A stretch of DNA of 64,000 nucleotides, taken from NCBI GenBank assembly GCA_009838975.1, contig VXQO01000156.1:18251-82250 (forward strand), read 5' to 3'. The translations under genes were made by a program, and so were the position numbers. The notes beneath the pieces are model-generated. The model was not told the DNA's origin, did no database searches, and saw only the letters and a program-made list of their open reading frames with translations. This DNA is from Gemmatimonadota bacterium. GTDB lineage: Bacteria > Gemmatimonadota > Gemmatimonadetes > Longimicrobiales > Gaopeijiaceae. This document shows positions 24,991-33,676 of this stretch, piece by piece; position 1 is the stretch's first letter; each line of letters starts with the position of its first letter.

Positions 24991-25021
24991 TTGACCCTGA
25001 CGTAACGTCAGGGTTTACCAT
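24991..25021 (+). promoter_or_regulatory. MerR-type promoter with 19-bp spacer and palindromic operator
   Basis: TTGACC (24991-24996) and TACCAT (25016-25021) are separated by 19 bp, the long spacer typical of MerR-activated promoters. The palindrome CCCTGACGT-A-ACGTCAGGG (24995-25013, perfect 9+1+9) fills it. The -10 overlaps the first ATG of the regulator, so transcription should start near the second ATG (25029). Confidence 0.65.
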
Positions 25022-25808
25022 GTCAGCCATGGAAGCTCAGCAACTCCACACGGTTGGCGAGGTCGCCGTGCTGGCCCGCGTCACGGTGCGCACCCTGCAC
25101 CACTACGACCGGATCGGCCTGCTCGTCCCCTCGGGGCGGTCGGAGAACGGCTACCGGCTCTACGCCTACGGCGATCTCGAGCGGCTGCGCCAGATCCGGC
25201 TGCTGCGCGAACTGCGGTTCAGCCTCGATGCGATCGCGCAGATGCTCGATGCCCCGGCGTACGACCGTCGGAGCGCGCTCGAGGCGCAGCGGGAGTTGCT
25301 GAGGGAGCGGCAGGAGAGGACAGACAGTATCATTCGCGGGGTCGACCGGGCCCTGCGGGCGATGGAAGAGGAGACTGAAATGGACAGGACCGAGATGTTC
25401 GAGGGGCTGGAGGAGTTCGATCACGCGCAGTACCAGGACGAGGCCGAACGCCGCTGGGGCCACAGCGACGAATACAAGGAGTCGATGCGCCGCACGCGCC
25501 GGTACGGCAAGAGCGACTGGGCGCGGATCAAGGCGGAGGGCGAGACGGTAGTGGCGCGGCTGGCCGAGCTGATGGCCGAGGGCGCGCAGGCCGCCGGACG
25601 CGCCGCCATGGACCTGGCCGAGGAGCACCGCTGCCACATCGACCGCTGGTTCTACCCGTGCAGCCACGGCATGCACAGGAGCCTCGCCGAGATGTACACG
25701 GCCGATCCGCGCTTCGAGGAGTACTTCGAGAAGCGCGCCAGGGGGCTGGCCGTTTTTGTTCAGGACGCGATCCGGGCAAACGCGGCGCGCTGGAGGAATC
25801 GCTCGTGA
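25020..25808 (+). CDS. MerR-family regulator with TipAS ligand-binding domain
   Basis: The 262-residue protein has a MerR winged helix: TVGEVAVLARVTVRTLHHYD near residues 11-30, then GLLVPSGRSENGYRLY. A dimerisation helix follows, and from about 125 the TipAS domain (EEFDHAQYQDEAERRWG, KSDWARIKAEGE, HIDRWFYPCSHGMHRSLAEMY). TipAS domains bind drug-like or other small molecules; the cysteine in YPCSHGMH matches the reactive one of TipA. It probably controls its own operon, which continues with a small membrane protein, a symporter and a methyltransferase. The true start may be the second ATG at 25029 if the transcript is leaderless. Confidence 0.85.
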   Translation: MSAMEAQQLHTVGEVAVLARVTVRTLHHYDRIGLLVPSGRSENGYRLYAYGDLERLRQIRLLRELRFSLDAIAQMLDAPAYDRRSALEAQRELLRERQERTDSIIRGVDRALRAMEEETEMDRTEMFEGLEEFDHAQYQDEAERRWGHSDEYKESMRRTRRYGKSDWARIKAEGETVVARLAELMAEGAQAAGRAAMDLAEEHRCHIDRWFYPCSHGMHRSLAEMYTADPRFEEYFEKRARGLAVFVQDAIRANAARWRNRS

Positions 25809-25924
25809 CCACTGACGGCCGGGGCACCCGCACCCGCTTCCGCACGACGCTGGTGCGGGTGCTCCTGGTCCAGGTCGTGACGCTGGCCATCCTGTGGCTC
25901 CTGCAGGCCACCTACCATTCCTGA
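25805..25924 (+). CDS. 39-residue single-helix membrane protein
   Basis: It starts at a GTG overlapping the regulator stop (GTGA) and ends 12 bp before the symporter. A basic N-terminus (GTRTRFRTTLVR) precedes one hydrophobic helix (VLLVQVVTLAILWLLQ). Position and topology suggest a small partner of the symporter, comparable to the two-helix protein at 20930-21136, though it is shorter and not recognisably homologous. Confidence 0.55.
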   Translation: MTTDGRGTRTRFRTTLVRVLLVQVVTLAILWLLQATYHS

Positions 25925-25936
25925 TTCCAGGCCCGC

Positions 25937-27703
25937 ATGCACCCCATCAACTGGCTGATCGTCGGCGTCTACGTCGCATACGTCCTCGTCGACGGCATCC
26001 GCCGCGCGCGCGGCACCAACGAAATCGAAGGCTACTTCCTGGCGAGCCGCACGCTGCCGTGGTGGGCCGTCGGCCTCTCGGTGATGGCGACGCAACTCTC
26101 CGCCGTCACCATGATCGGCACCACCGGCCAGGGCGCCACCGACGGACTCCGCTTCGTGCAGTTCTACTTCGGACTGCCGCTCGCGATGGTCATCCTCGGC
26201 GTCACCCTCGTGCCATTCCTGCGGGGCGCCGGAGTTTACACCGCCTACGAGTACCTGGAGCGCCGCTTCGGCCCCGAAACGCGCACCCTCACCGCGCTCC
26301 TTTTCCTGCTCTCGCGCGGGATGTCGTGCGGCGTCATCATCGCCGCCCCCGCGGTGGTCTTCTCTGCGATCTTCGGCTGGCCGCTCATCTGGTGCGTCGC
26401 ACTGATCGGCATCCCGACGGTCGCCTACACCATGCTCGGCGGCATCCAGGCGGTCACCTGGGCCGACGTGAAACAGATGATCCTGATCGTCTTCGCGCTG
26501 CTGGCCGTCGTGGTCGTCCTGATCGTCCAGATGCCGATCTCACCGGGCGAGGCGCTGCACATCGCCGGCGCGACGGGCCGCCTCAAGGTCTTCGACTTCT
26601 CCTTCAACATCAACGAGACGTACACGTTCTGGTCGGGCCTGATCGGCGGCACCTTCCTCATGCTCTCCTACTTCGGCACCGACCAGAGCCAGGTGCAGCG
26701 CTACTTGGCCGCGAAGTCGGTCGACGCCGCGCGCACGTCGCTCCTGATGAGCGCCTACTGGAAGATTCCGCTCCAGGCGCTCGTGCTCCTCGTCGGCGTG
26801 ATGGTCTTCGTCTACTACCAGTTCCAGCCCGCCCCGCTGCTGTACAACCCGGCCCACGAGGCCGCGGTGGTCGATGCCCGGGGCGCCGAGTACCAGGCTC
26901 TCCAGGATCGCTACGGAGAGGCGTTTGAGTTGAGGGAGGGCGCCGCTCGCCGCGCGGCCGGCCTGGCCACACCCGAGGCGGCCGCGGGGGTCCCGCCAGG
27001 AGCGGCGGCAGCGCCGCAAGCGGCGCCGACGCCGGTGCCGGCCACCGCCCAGGACGCGGCCCGCCAGGCGGCCATGAACGAATTCCTCTCGCGCGAAGCC
27101 GCCGTCCAGGAGATCCGCGCCGAAGCGCTTGCCATGGCGGAGGACGTCACCGGCGAACCCTCCCGCGACGTCAACTACGTCATCCCCCGCTTCGTCCTCG
27201 GTGAGCTGCCGGTCGGCCTCGCGGGCCTGTTCATCGCGGCCATCATCGCCGCGGCCATGTCCAGCATCTCGTCCGAGCTGAACTCGCTGTCGACCACCAG
27301 CATCATCGACTTCTACCGGCGCTGGTTCCGCCCCGAGGCCAGCGACGCCCACTACCTGACGGTATCCAAGGTCGCGACCGCGTTCTGGGGCGTGTTCGCG
27401 TGCTTCGTGGCGATCTACGCGGTCAGCCTGGGCTCGCTCATCGAGGTGGTAAACCGGTTCGGCTCGTTCTTCTACGGCTCCATCCTGGGTGTCTTCCTGC
27501 TGGCCATGGTGCCGCGCGCACGCGGCCTCGGCGCATTCGCCGGGCTGATCGCGGGGATGGCGGCGGTCGCGGCGGTGACCTTCGGCGCACCGTCCGTGTC
27601 GTTCCTGTGGCACAACGTGATCGGCGCGCTGACGGTACTGGCGGTGGGAGTGGTGTTGATGAGGCGGGCCGCGACTCCCTCCGGCCCAGGGCCCGCACGA
27701 TGA
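25937..27703 (+). CDS. Sodium:solute symporter with a large soluble insertion
   Basis: The 588-residue protein has SSS-family helices and motifs: EGYFLASRTLPWWAVGLSVM near residue 32, SAVTMIGTTGQGA, GGIQAVTWADVKQ near 170, and AAIIAAAMSSISSELNSLST near 440. About 120 residues rich in Ala/Pro (roughly 305-420) sit between helices, making it longer than the usual 480-530. The insertion contains VPPGAAAAPQAAPTPVPAT and a charged helix. Substrate unknown. The operon contains a TipAS regulator and ends in a methyltransferase joined by ATGA. Confidence 0.9.
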   Translation: MHPINWLIVGVYVAYVLVDGIRRARGTNEIEGYFLASRTLPWWAVGLSVMATQLSAVTMIGTTGQGATDGLRFVQFYFGLPLAMVILGVTLVPFLRGAGVYTAYEYLERRFGPETRTLTALLFLLSRGMSCGVIIAAPAVVFSAIFGWPLIWCVALIGIPTVAYTMLGGIQAVTWADVKQMILIVFALLAVVVVLIVQMPISPGEALHIAGATGRLKVFDFSFNINETYTFWSGLIGGTFLMLSYFGTDQSQVQRYLAAKSVDAARTSLLMSAYWKIPLQALVLLVGVMVFVYYQFQPAPLLYNPAHEAAVVDARGAEYQALQDRYGEAFELREGAARRAAGLATPEAAAGVPPGAAAAPQAAPTPVPATAQDAARQAAMNEFLSREAAVQEIRAEALAMAEDVTGEPSRDVNYVIPRFVLGELPVGLAGLFIAAIIAAAMSSISSELNSLSTTSIIDFYRRWFRPEASDAHYLTVSKVATAFWGVFACFVAIYAVSLGSLIEVVNRFGSFFYGSILGVFLLAMVPRARGLGAFAGLIAGMAAVAAVTFGAPSVSFLWHNVIGALTVLAVGVVLMRRAATPSGPGPAR

Positions 27704-28350
27704 GCTGTTGCGCACAGTGCCGCGGCATCGAGGACATGTTCGGCCACAGGATGGCCCAGCGGCAGCTTCGCCAGTACCGGCGCAAGGGGCCCGGGAGGGT
27801 CACCCGGCAGCTTATCGACGCGGTGGCGGCGGGCGGGGCCGAGGGCCGCACCTTTCTGGACGTCGGCGGCGGCGTCGGTGCCATCCAGCACGAGCTCATG
27901 GAGCGCGGCGCGGGTGGCGGCACGAGCGCCGACGCATCGCCCGCCTACCTTGCGGCGGCGCGCACCGAGGCCGAGGCGCGCGGCTACGCGGAGCACGTGC
28001 GGTACCTCGACGGTGACTTCGTGGACCGGGCCGCCGAGATCGAGCCTGCCGACATGGTCACCCTGGACCGTGTCGTCTGCTGCTACCCCGACATGCCCGC
28101 GTTGCTGGGGGCGGCCGCTCCGCTCGCCCGCAGAGCGCTGGGTCTCGTCTTCCCCCGCGGAACCCGGTTCATTCGGTCCGGCGTCGCGCTGGTGAACCTG
28201 TTGCAGCGGCTGCGAAGGCACCCATTCCGCGTCTTCGTCCACGACCCGGCCGAGATCGAGGCGGTGCTGAAGCGGCACGGCCTGTCGCGTCGATACCTGC
28301 GCGACGGGTTCCTGTGGAGGGTAGTGGTGTTTGGACGGGATGGGCCGTAA
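27700..28350 (+). CDS. Class I SAM-dependent methyltransferase
   Basis: The 216-residue protein has an N-terminal CCAQCRGIEDMFG with three cysteines. The Rossmann motif I is TFLDVGGGVGAIQHEL near residue 51, an acidic second strand follows near SADASPAYL, and motif IV is in MVTLDRVVCCYPD near 120. The C-terminal region (LVFPRGTRFIRSGVALVNL) resembles small-molecule methyltransferases such as the Mg-protoporphyrin type, but no bacteriochlorophyll genes are nearby. It is translated from an ATG overlapping the symporter stop. Substrate unknown. Confidence 0.8.
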   Translation: MSCCAQCRGIEDMFGHRMAQRQLRQYRRKGPGRVTRQLIDAVAAGGAEGRTFLDVGGGVGAIQHELMERGAGGGTSADASPAYLAAARTEAEARGYAEHVRYLDGDFVDRAAEIEPADMVTLDRVVCCYPDMPALLGAAAPLARRALGLVFPRGTRFIRSGVALVNLLQRLRRHPFRVFVHDPAEIEAVLKRHGLSRRYLRDGFLWRVVVFGRDGP

Positions 28351-28376
28351 GGACATGTAATCCAGGCATGTCATTG

Positions 28377-28394
28377 TGTAATGTCGACATTACA
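28377..28394. promoter_or_regulatory. Perfect 18-bp palindrome TGTAATGTCGACATTACA
   Basis: The palindrome lies in an AT-rich gap between the methyltransferase and the AAA_14 ATPase, 103 bp before the latter. Related half-sites (ACATGTAATCC, TGTACATT, GTACATTATG) occur within 100 bp. The symmetry and repetition suggest a dimeric regulator site. Confidence 0.5.
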
Positions 28395-28420
28395 TATCCA
28401 AGTGTACATTCCCTCAGTTT

Positions 28421-28441
28421 GAGCCCCCGCCGGATTTGAAC
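28421..28441 (-). other. tRNA 3'-end-like fragment
   Basis: On the minus strand this reads GTTCAAATCC then GGCGGGGGCTC, which looks like a T-loop, T-stem 3' strand and acceptor 3' strand. The 5' strand of the T-stem does not pair, and no tRNA body precedes it. It could be an attachment-site scar left by an element that used a tRNA gene, next to the AT-rich AAA_14 locus. Chance resemblance cannot be excluded. Confidence 0.25.
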
Positions 28442-28496
28442 TGATGGCCAAGCCTTAGTACATTATGGCATTGTCACTGCCACTTTTCGACGCAAA

Positions 28497-29654
28497 ATGG
28501 AATTTGTAAGGCGATTTTTCACGATTCCGGAGCAGAGCTTCTTCCTGTTCGGCCCCCGCGGCACTGGCAAATCCACATGGCTCCAGGCTCAATTGCCCGA
28601 CTCGCTTTACCTCGACCTCCTGGAACCACGGCTTCACAGAAGCCTGGTGGCACGGCCAGAGCGGCTCCGCGAAGTCCTGGCGGGCTCCCCGCGCGCACCT
28701 ACCGTGGTGATAGACGAGATACAGCGGGCTCCGGAGTTGCTTTCGGTCGTCCATGCGGTTCTTGAGGGCCCGTCGCCGCCGCGCTTTGTACTAACGGGAT
28801 CGAGTGCGCGGAAACTCCGCCGAGCGGAGGTCAACCTTCTGGGCGGGCGGGCCCTGCACCTCACTCTGCATCCGTTCATGGCGGCTGAACTGCCCGAATT
28901 CAACCTCCAACGAGCGCTGCGGATCGGGCTCGTTCCTCTGGTGGTTGACTCTGCCGACCCCCAGGGCACCCTGGATGCATACGCCAGCCTCTACATCGAC
29001 CAGGAGGTACGCGCGGAAGGCCTCACTCGTGATGTCGGCGCCTTCGCCCGATTCCTTGAAGCGATCAGCTTCTCCCACGGGGGACAGCTGAATGTCGCTG
29101 CGATTGCCCGGGAGTGCGAAGTGCGGCGCAAGACCGTCGGGGCCTACGTGGATATCCTGGAAGACCTGTTGATGGCGTTCCGACTGCCGGTGTTTCGCAA
29201 GCGGGCAAAGAGAGCAACCGTCGCACGCGACAGACTCTACCTGTTCGATGCGGGCGTCTTTCGTTCGCTGCGGCCAACGGGCCCCCTGGATCGACCCGGC
29301 GAAATCGAGGGGCAAGCTCTGGAAGGTCTGGTGGCACAACACCTGCGGGCCTGGACGGCCTACGCCGGCGATCACTCGTCGGTGTACTTCTGGCGCACCA
29401 GGGCCGGCACCGAAGTGGACTTTGTCGTGTACGGACAGACCGGCTTCCATGCGTTCGAGATCAAGAGCGCACGCCATGTCCACGCTTCCGACCTACGGGG
29501 GTTGCGGGCCTTTCGGGCGGACTACCCGGAGGCGGATGGCGTCCTCCTGTACCGCGGCACGGAACGACTGAAGATCGACGGCATCTGGTGCCTGCCGGTT
29601 GAAGACTTCCTTCAGAGAATGGTCCCTACTCGGGGCTTGCTGGATCTACTCTGA
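28497..29654 (+). CDS. AAA_14 / DUF4143 ATPase
   Basis: The 385-residue protein has Walker A GPRGTGKSTWL near residue 21, Walker B VVIDEIQRAPELL near 73, and sensor VLTGSSARKLRR near 101. The C-terminal DUF4143 domain follows, with VYFWRTRAGTEVDFVV and AFEIKSARH (residues about 298-325), a PD-(D/E)xK-nuclease-like core. Function of the family is unknown; members are scattered, mobile and often in accessory regions. The upstream DNA is AT-rich with a palindrome. A small CTGGC-AACA-GCCAG hairpin follows the stop at 29662-29675. Confidence 0.9.
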   Translation: MEFVRRFFTIPEQSFFLFGPRGTGKSTWLQAQLPDSLYLDLLEPRLHRSLVARPERLREVLAGSPRAPTVVIDEIQRAPELLSVVHAVLEGPSPPRFVLTGSSARKLRRAEVNLLGGRALHLTLHPFMAAELPEFNLQRALRIGLVPLVVDSADPQGTLDAYASLYIDQEVRAEGLTRDVGAFARFLEAISFSHGGQLNVAAIARECEVRRKTVGAYVDILEDLLMAFRLPVFRKRAKRATVARDRLYLFDAGVFRSLRPTGPLDRPGEIEGQALEGLVAQHLRAWTAYAGDHSSVYFWRTRAGTEVDFVVYGQTGFHAFEIKSARHVHASDLRGLRAFRADYPEADGVLLYRGTERLKIDGIWCLPVEDFLQRMVPTRGLLDLL

Positions 29655-29721
29655 CGACCCGCTGGCAACAGCCAGGCGGGGCAGGACCGTCTCCCTGTTT
29701 TTTGACAGGCTCGACTGCCAC

Positions 29722-31023
29722 TTAGCTCGAACCCAGCGCTGCCAGCCGGATCACGCGGACGCTGGGCACGTCCATCTCGTCGGTCTCGATATACGCCATG
29801 AGTCCGTCGGGACCGAAGGCGTCGGGGATCCGAGGCGCTTCCGGAGGCAGTGTGCCGATGTAGTCACCTTGCGCGCTCATGATGTCTATCGGGCCGTCGC
29901 CGTCGCCGCCCGGCGCAGTTCGAGCGATCCAGAGCCTGCCCTCGCCGTCCACGGCCATTCCGGCCACGACCGGGATCTCGTCGGGAAAGAGCATGTTCTC
30001 GATCATGGGCAACATCTGCTCCCGCAACTGTTCGGCGGCCTCGCCGGATAGCTCCTCCAGGCCACCCATGAGCGAAATCCTGGAGCTTGCGGATTCGGCG
30101 GTCAGGCCTTCGATCCGCCGGGCCCGCTCGCCCTCCTGAATCGCCTCGGTCACCGGTTCGGGCGCGATGTCCCGCTGGATCACGCCGGTCACGCTGCCGT
30201 CCGCGCCGATCAGCTTGACACGGTATCCCACCGAATCCGCGACCGCGACCCGCCCATCCGGCAGGACTCCGATGTGCAGCCAGGGGCGAAATGCGCGCTG
30301 TCTCTGCAACCCCATGGTGAACACGTTCTGTCCCTGCGCGTTGGTCGCCGTGAAGTCCTCCACCACCTCGTCGGGTGGCAGGTTCCAGGCCCGGTACAGC
30401 ACCTCCTTGCCCGTTCCGCCCAGCGAGAAGATGTCGATGTCGCGAAGGTGCGCGTCTTCGGGGGGCTCGTCCGGTTCGTCCTGCCCCGCCATCCTGATCG
30501 TCATTCCACCGGTGGTCACCATCCGATCACCGCCAAGGGGCAGCAACAACTGTCCCGGCATTCCGCTGAGCGGATCCACCGGCGTGCTGCTGACGAAAGT
30601 CCCCTGCTGATCGAACACCTCGAGCGCGCCCGGGAATCCCATGTCGTACACGACGAGTCGGCCGTCGTCGAGAATCGCGGCGCTCGTCGGCCCCGACAGT
30701 TCGCCCGGACCCTCTCCCTGCGACCCGAGCGTCCGCACCAGGGCGCCATCGCGGTTAACCACGACAACCCGGTAGTTGCCCTCGTCCAGGATGTACAGGT
30801 TGCCCGATGCGTCGAAGTCGACATCGGCGATTCGGCCGAAGGTCTCCCAGTCTTCCCCCGAGAAGGCCCCGACGGTGTACATGGCTTCGGTCACGGCGGC
30901 CAACGGGAGGTCGCTCCCGTCGGTAACAGCGTCCCGTCGTTGACTCTCGCACGCGACGACGAAGCACAAGCAAACCGCGCAAGACAGCAGCAGCGCACGG
31001 CGAGGTGGAACGGTCGATCTCAT
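29722..31023 (-). CDS. Six-bladed beta-propeller lipoprotein
   Basis: The 433-residue protein has a lipoprotein signal (LLLSCAVCLCFVVACES). Propeller strands include VDFDASGNLYILDEGNYRVVVV near residue 68 and GSQGEGPGELSG near 99. A late blade has VAGMAVDGEGRLWIARTAPG, and the C-terminus has [20 protein letters not shown]. That C-terminal motif recurs in the island propeller at 49077-50312, so the two are close paralogs. It is probably surface or periplasmic and is divergent from the S9 peptidase. Confidence 0.8.
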   Translation of the reverse strand: MRSTVPPRRALLLSCAVCLCFVVACESQRRDAVTDGSDLPLAAVTEAMYTVGAFSGEDWETFGRIADVDFDASGNLYILDEGNYRVVVVNRDGALVRTLGSQGEGPGELSGPTSAAILDDGRLVVYDMGFPGALEVFDQQGTFVSSTPVDPLSGMPGQLLLPLGGDRMVTTGGMTIRMAGQDEPDEPPEDAHLRDIDIFSLGGTGKEVLYRAWNLPPDEVVEDFTATNAQGQNVFTMGLQRQRAFRPWLHIGVLPDGRVAVADSVGYRVKLIGADGSVTGVIQRDIAPEPVTEAIQEGERARRIEGLTAESASSRISLMGGLEELSGEAAEQLREQMLPMIENMLFPDEIPVVAGMAVDGEGRLWIARTAPGGDGDGPIDIMSAQGDYIGTLPPEAPRIPDAFGPDGLMAYIETDEMDVPSVRVIRLAALGSS

Positions 31024-31203
31024 GGTGGATTCTCCAGTCTGGCCGCCGGATATTTCGACTCCTGATCGTTGGACACGTCCAGGGGCGCCGATGGTTTACC
31101 GACGAGCCCGGACCGCGCCGTGTTTCCCTGTACGCACCAGCACCGTACCTTACCCGCGATTCGCCCATCAAGGCCCGGCGCAGACCCACACCTGGAGATA
31201 CCC

Positions 31204-33234
31204 ATGGTCAGACCCCGCGCAATCCTGTCCCTGTTTGTTCCCCTCCTCCTCCTGCCCGCCGCGCTCGCAGCCCAGAACGAGCCCGACGGTACACTCAAGC
31301 TCGTCACCTACCTCGACTGGGAAACGGTTTCCAACCCGCAGATCTCTCCCGACGGCAGCCAGATCATCTTCACCCGCGGATGGATCGACCCGCAGAACGA
31401 CCGCCGCGCCTCGTCCATCTACATCATGGATGTCGACGGCAGCCGCCCGCGCGTACTGGTCGAGGACGGCTCCTCGCCGAAGTGGTCGCCGAGCGGTGAC
31501 CGCATCCTCTACACCGCCCCCGGCGAACCCGACGGCAGCCAGATCTTCGTCCGCTGGATGGACGACGAGGGACAGGCGACCCAGATCTCACGCCTCGAGA
31601 ACGGTCCCGGCAACGTGGAGTGGTCTCCCGACGGCACGCAGATTGCGTTCACGATGTCGGTCGATTCGGACCATCCCTGGCCGATCAGTGTGCCGGGGCG
31701 TCCGGACGGCGCCGAGTGGACCGAGGGGCCGAAAGTCGTCGACCGGCTCGTGTATCGTCGCGACCGCCGCGGATACATCGACGAGGGCTTCTCGCACCTC
31801 TTCGTCATTCCCGCCGACGGCGGCACCGAGCGCCAGCTCACGGACGGTGACTGGAACCACAACGGGGTGGCCTGGACGCCGGACGGGGCCGAGATCCTGT
31901 TCACGTCGCTGCGCGTGGAGGACGCCGATCACCAATGGCGCCAGTCGGACATCTACTCGGTTTCGGTCGCCAGCGGGACCATCACCCGCCTGACGGATCG
32001 GTCCGGTCCCGACGGCTCGCCGGTGCCGTCGCCGGACGGCAGGTTCGTCGCTTTTTCAGGCAACGACCTGACAACCGACACCTACATCACGCGCAAGCTG
32101 TACGTGATGAACCGCGACGGTTCGAACGTCCGCATGATCAGCGACGGCTTCGACCGCCAGGGCTCGAACTTCGTCTGGGCCGAGGACGGAAGCGGCTTCT
32201 ACATGAACGTGTCCAGCGAAGGCACCCGCAACCTCCACTTCGCGTCGGTGGACGGGGGCGTCACCCCGGTTACGAGCGGGAACCACATGCTGAGCGTGTC
32301 GTCAATCGGATCCGGCCTCGCGGTCGGCACGCTGACCGACTATCAGAGCCCCGGCGACGTAGTCTCGTTCCGGCTGAGCAGCCCCGACCGGATCAACCAG
32401 CTGACCGAGGTAAATGCCGATGTGCTGGAGGGCGTCGCTCTCGGCGACGTCGAGGAGGTCTGGTACAAGTCGGTGGAGGACTATGACATCCAGGGATGGA
32501 TCATCAAGCCCCCGGACTTCGACCCGTCCCGCAAGTATCCCCTGATCCTCGCGATCCACGGGGGTCCGCATGGCATGTACAACGTCGGGTTCAACTTCGG
32601 ATGGCAGAATCACGCGGCCAACGGCTACGTGGTGCTGTACACGAATCCGCGGGGCTCGTCCGGCTACGGCAGCGCCTTCGGGAATTCGATCAAGAACGCG
32701 TATCCGGGCAAGGACTTCGACGACCTCATGGCCGGCGTCGACCTCGTGATCGAGCAGGGCTACATCGACGATCAGAACATGTTCGTCTACGGATGCTCGG
32801 GCGGCGGCGTCCTGACGTCGTGGGTGGTCGGCCACACCGACCGCTTCGCCGCGGCCTCAGCGAACTGCCCGGTCACCAACTGGTTCTCGTTCGTGGGCAC
32901 GACCGACGGCGCCAGCTGGTACCGCAACTTCGAGCACTTCCCATGGGACGACCCCTCCGAGCACCTGCGGCGGTCACCCCTGATGTACGTGGACAACGTC
33001 GTCACCCCCACCATGCTGATGACCGGCGAAGGCGACCTGCGCACCCCGATGCCGCAGACCGAGGAGTACTACCAGGCGTTGCGGGTGCTGAACAAGGCCC
33101 CGACCGCGATGGTGCGCTTCAAGAACGAGTGGCACGGCACCAGCTCGACGCCGTCGAACTTCCTGCGCACGCAGATCTACCTGCGCGAGTGGTTCGAGAA
33201 GCACCGGCGGGGCGGTCCGGTGACGGAGGACTAG
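31204..33234 (+). CDS. Secreted S9-family prolyl oligopeptidase / dipeptidyl peptidase
   Basis: The 676-residue protein has a signal peptide (ILSLFVPLLLLPAALAAQ). A WD40/TolB-like propeller spans about residues 30-400 (ISPDGSQIIFTRGWID, WSPDGTQIAFTM). The alpha/beta-hydrolase catalytic domain follows, with the oxyanion region IHGGPHGMY near 460, nucleophile GCSGGG near 531, Asp in GEGDLRTPMPQTEEYYQAL near 610, and His in NEWHGTSST near 642. It should cleave short peptides, commonly after proline or small residues, in the periplasm. The in-frame ATG just before the signal was chosen. Confidence 0.9.
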   Translation: MVRPRAILSLFVPLLLLPAALAAQNEPDGTLKLVTYLDWETVSNPQISPDGSQIIFTRGWIDPQNDRRASSIYIMDVDGSRPRVLVEDGSSPKWSPSGDRILYTAPGEPDGSQIFVRWMDDEGQATQISRLENGPGNVEWSPDGTQIAFTMSVDSDHPWPISVPGRPDGAEWTEGPKVVDRLVYRRDRRGYIDEGFSHLFVIPADGGTERQLTDGDWNHNGVAWTPDGAEILFTSLRVEDADHQWRQSDIYSVSVASGTITRLTDRSGPDGSPVPSPDGRFVAFSGNDLTTDTYITRKLYVMNRDGSNVRMISDGFDRQGSNFVWAEDGSGFYMNVSSEGTRNLHFASVDGGVTPVTSGNHMLSVSSIGSGLAVGTLTDYQSPGDVVSFRLSSPDRINQLTEVNADVLEGVALGDVEEVWYKSVEDYDIQGWIIKPPDFDPSRKYPLILAIHGGPHGMYNVGFNFGWQNHAANGYVVLYTNPRGSSGYGSAFGNSIKNAYPGKDFDDLMAGVDLVIEQGYIDDQNMFVYGCSGGGVLTSWVVGHTDRFAAASANCPVTNWFSFVGTTDGASWYRNFEHFPWDDPSEHLRRSPLMYVDNVVTPTMLMTGEGDLRTPMPQTEEYYQALRVLNKAPTAMVRFKNEWHGTSSTPSNFLRTQIYLREWFEKHRRGGPVTED

Positions 33235-33262
33235 CGGGCGCGCTTTCCGCGCTCCGAATCGC

Positions 33263-33310
33263 GACCCCCGCTCAGGGTGCGCTGTAGACGGCCACCCTGA
33301 GCGGGGGGTC
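33263..33310. terminator. Strong bidirectional terminator hairpin
   Basis: The 17-nt arm GACCCCCGCTCAGGGTG (33263-33279) pairs with CACCCTGAGCGGGGGGTC (33293-33310) apart from one extra G, around a 13-base loop. It lies between convergent genes and overlaps the last codons of the minus-strand one. Confidence 0.7.
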
Positions 33311-33676
33311 GACCCACCAGTGGAAGTGGAAGCGGTTCTCGCCCTCGACGATGACCGCTTCCCGCCGCTCGCGCGTCTTGGGCCAGTCCTCGCGCTCGTT
33401 CAGCACGACCAGCACCTGTCCCGGCGCCAGCTGCGCGACCCGTTCCTGCACGACTTCTTCAAGGTTTGCCAGGAGCGCCTTCTCGGCGTGCCGCTGCACG
33501 GCGGCGTTCGCTTCGGCGACCAGTTCGTGCGTCTCCAACAGCGTGTGGCCGGAATCGAAATCGGCGGTGCGGATCGAAAGGACGCGGTCGCGCATGAAGC
33601 CGATTTCGGTGATCGCCGTCGGGTTGAAGTTCGGCGTGACGCTGTGGTAGAAGGAGCCGTATCGCCTGAGTATCAT
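33272..33676 (-). CDS. Conserved-looking small protein of unknown function
   Basis: The 134-residue protein has no recognised domain. It begins LRRYGSFYHSVTPNFNPTAITEIGF, an amphipathic opening, then has a long helix rich in Glu/Ala (ELVAEANAAVQRHAEKALLANLEEVVQERV), the strand QVLVVLNEREDWPK, and ends in aromatic strands (ENRFHFHWWVDPPLRVAVY). There is no signal peptide, so it is likely cytoplasmic. Its ATG overlaps the helicase stop (ATGA), suggesting it is translated with the RNA helicase. Confidence 0.65.
   Translation of the reverse strand: MILRRYGSFYHSVTPNFNPTAITEIGFMRDRVLSIRTADFDSGHTLLETHELVAEANAAVQRHAEKALLANLEEVVQERVAQLAPGQVLVVLNEREDWPKTRERREAVIVEGENRFHFHWWVDPPLRVAVYSAP

Noticed and set aside
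26540..27715. 391-codon frame opposite the second symporter
   Set aside because: Same shadow pattern; the plus strand has the SSS motifs and operon overlaps.
28421..28500. Complete tRNA gene
   Set aside because: Only the 3' T-loop/acceptor-like part is present; the T-stem 5' strand does not pair and there is no anticodon arm.
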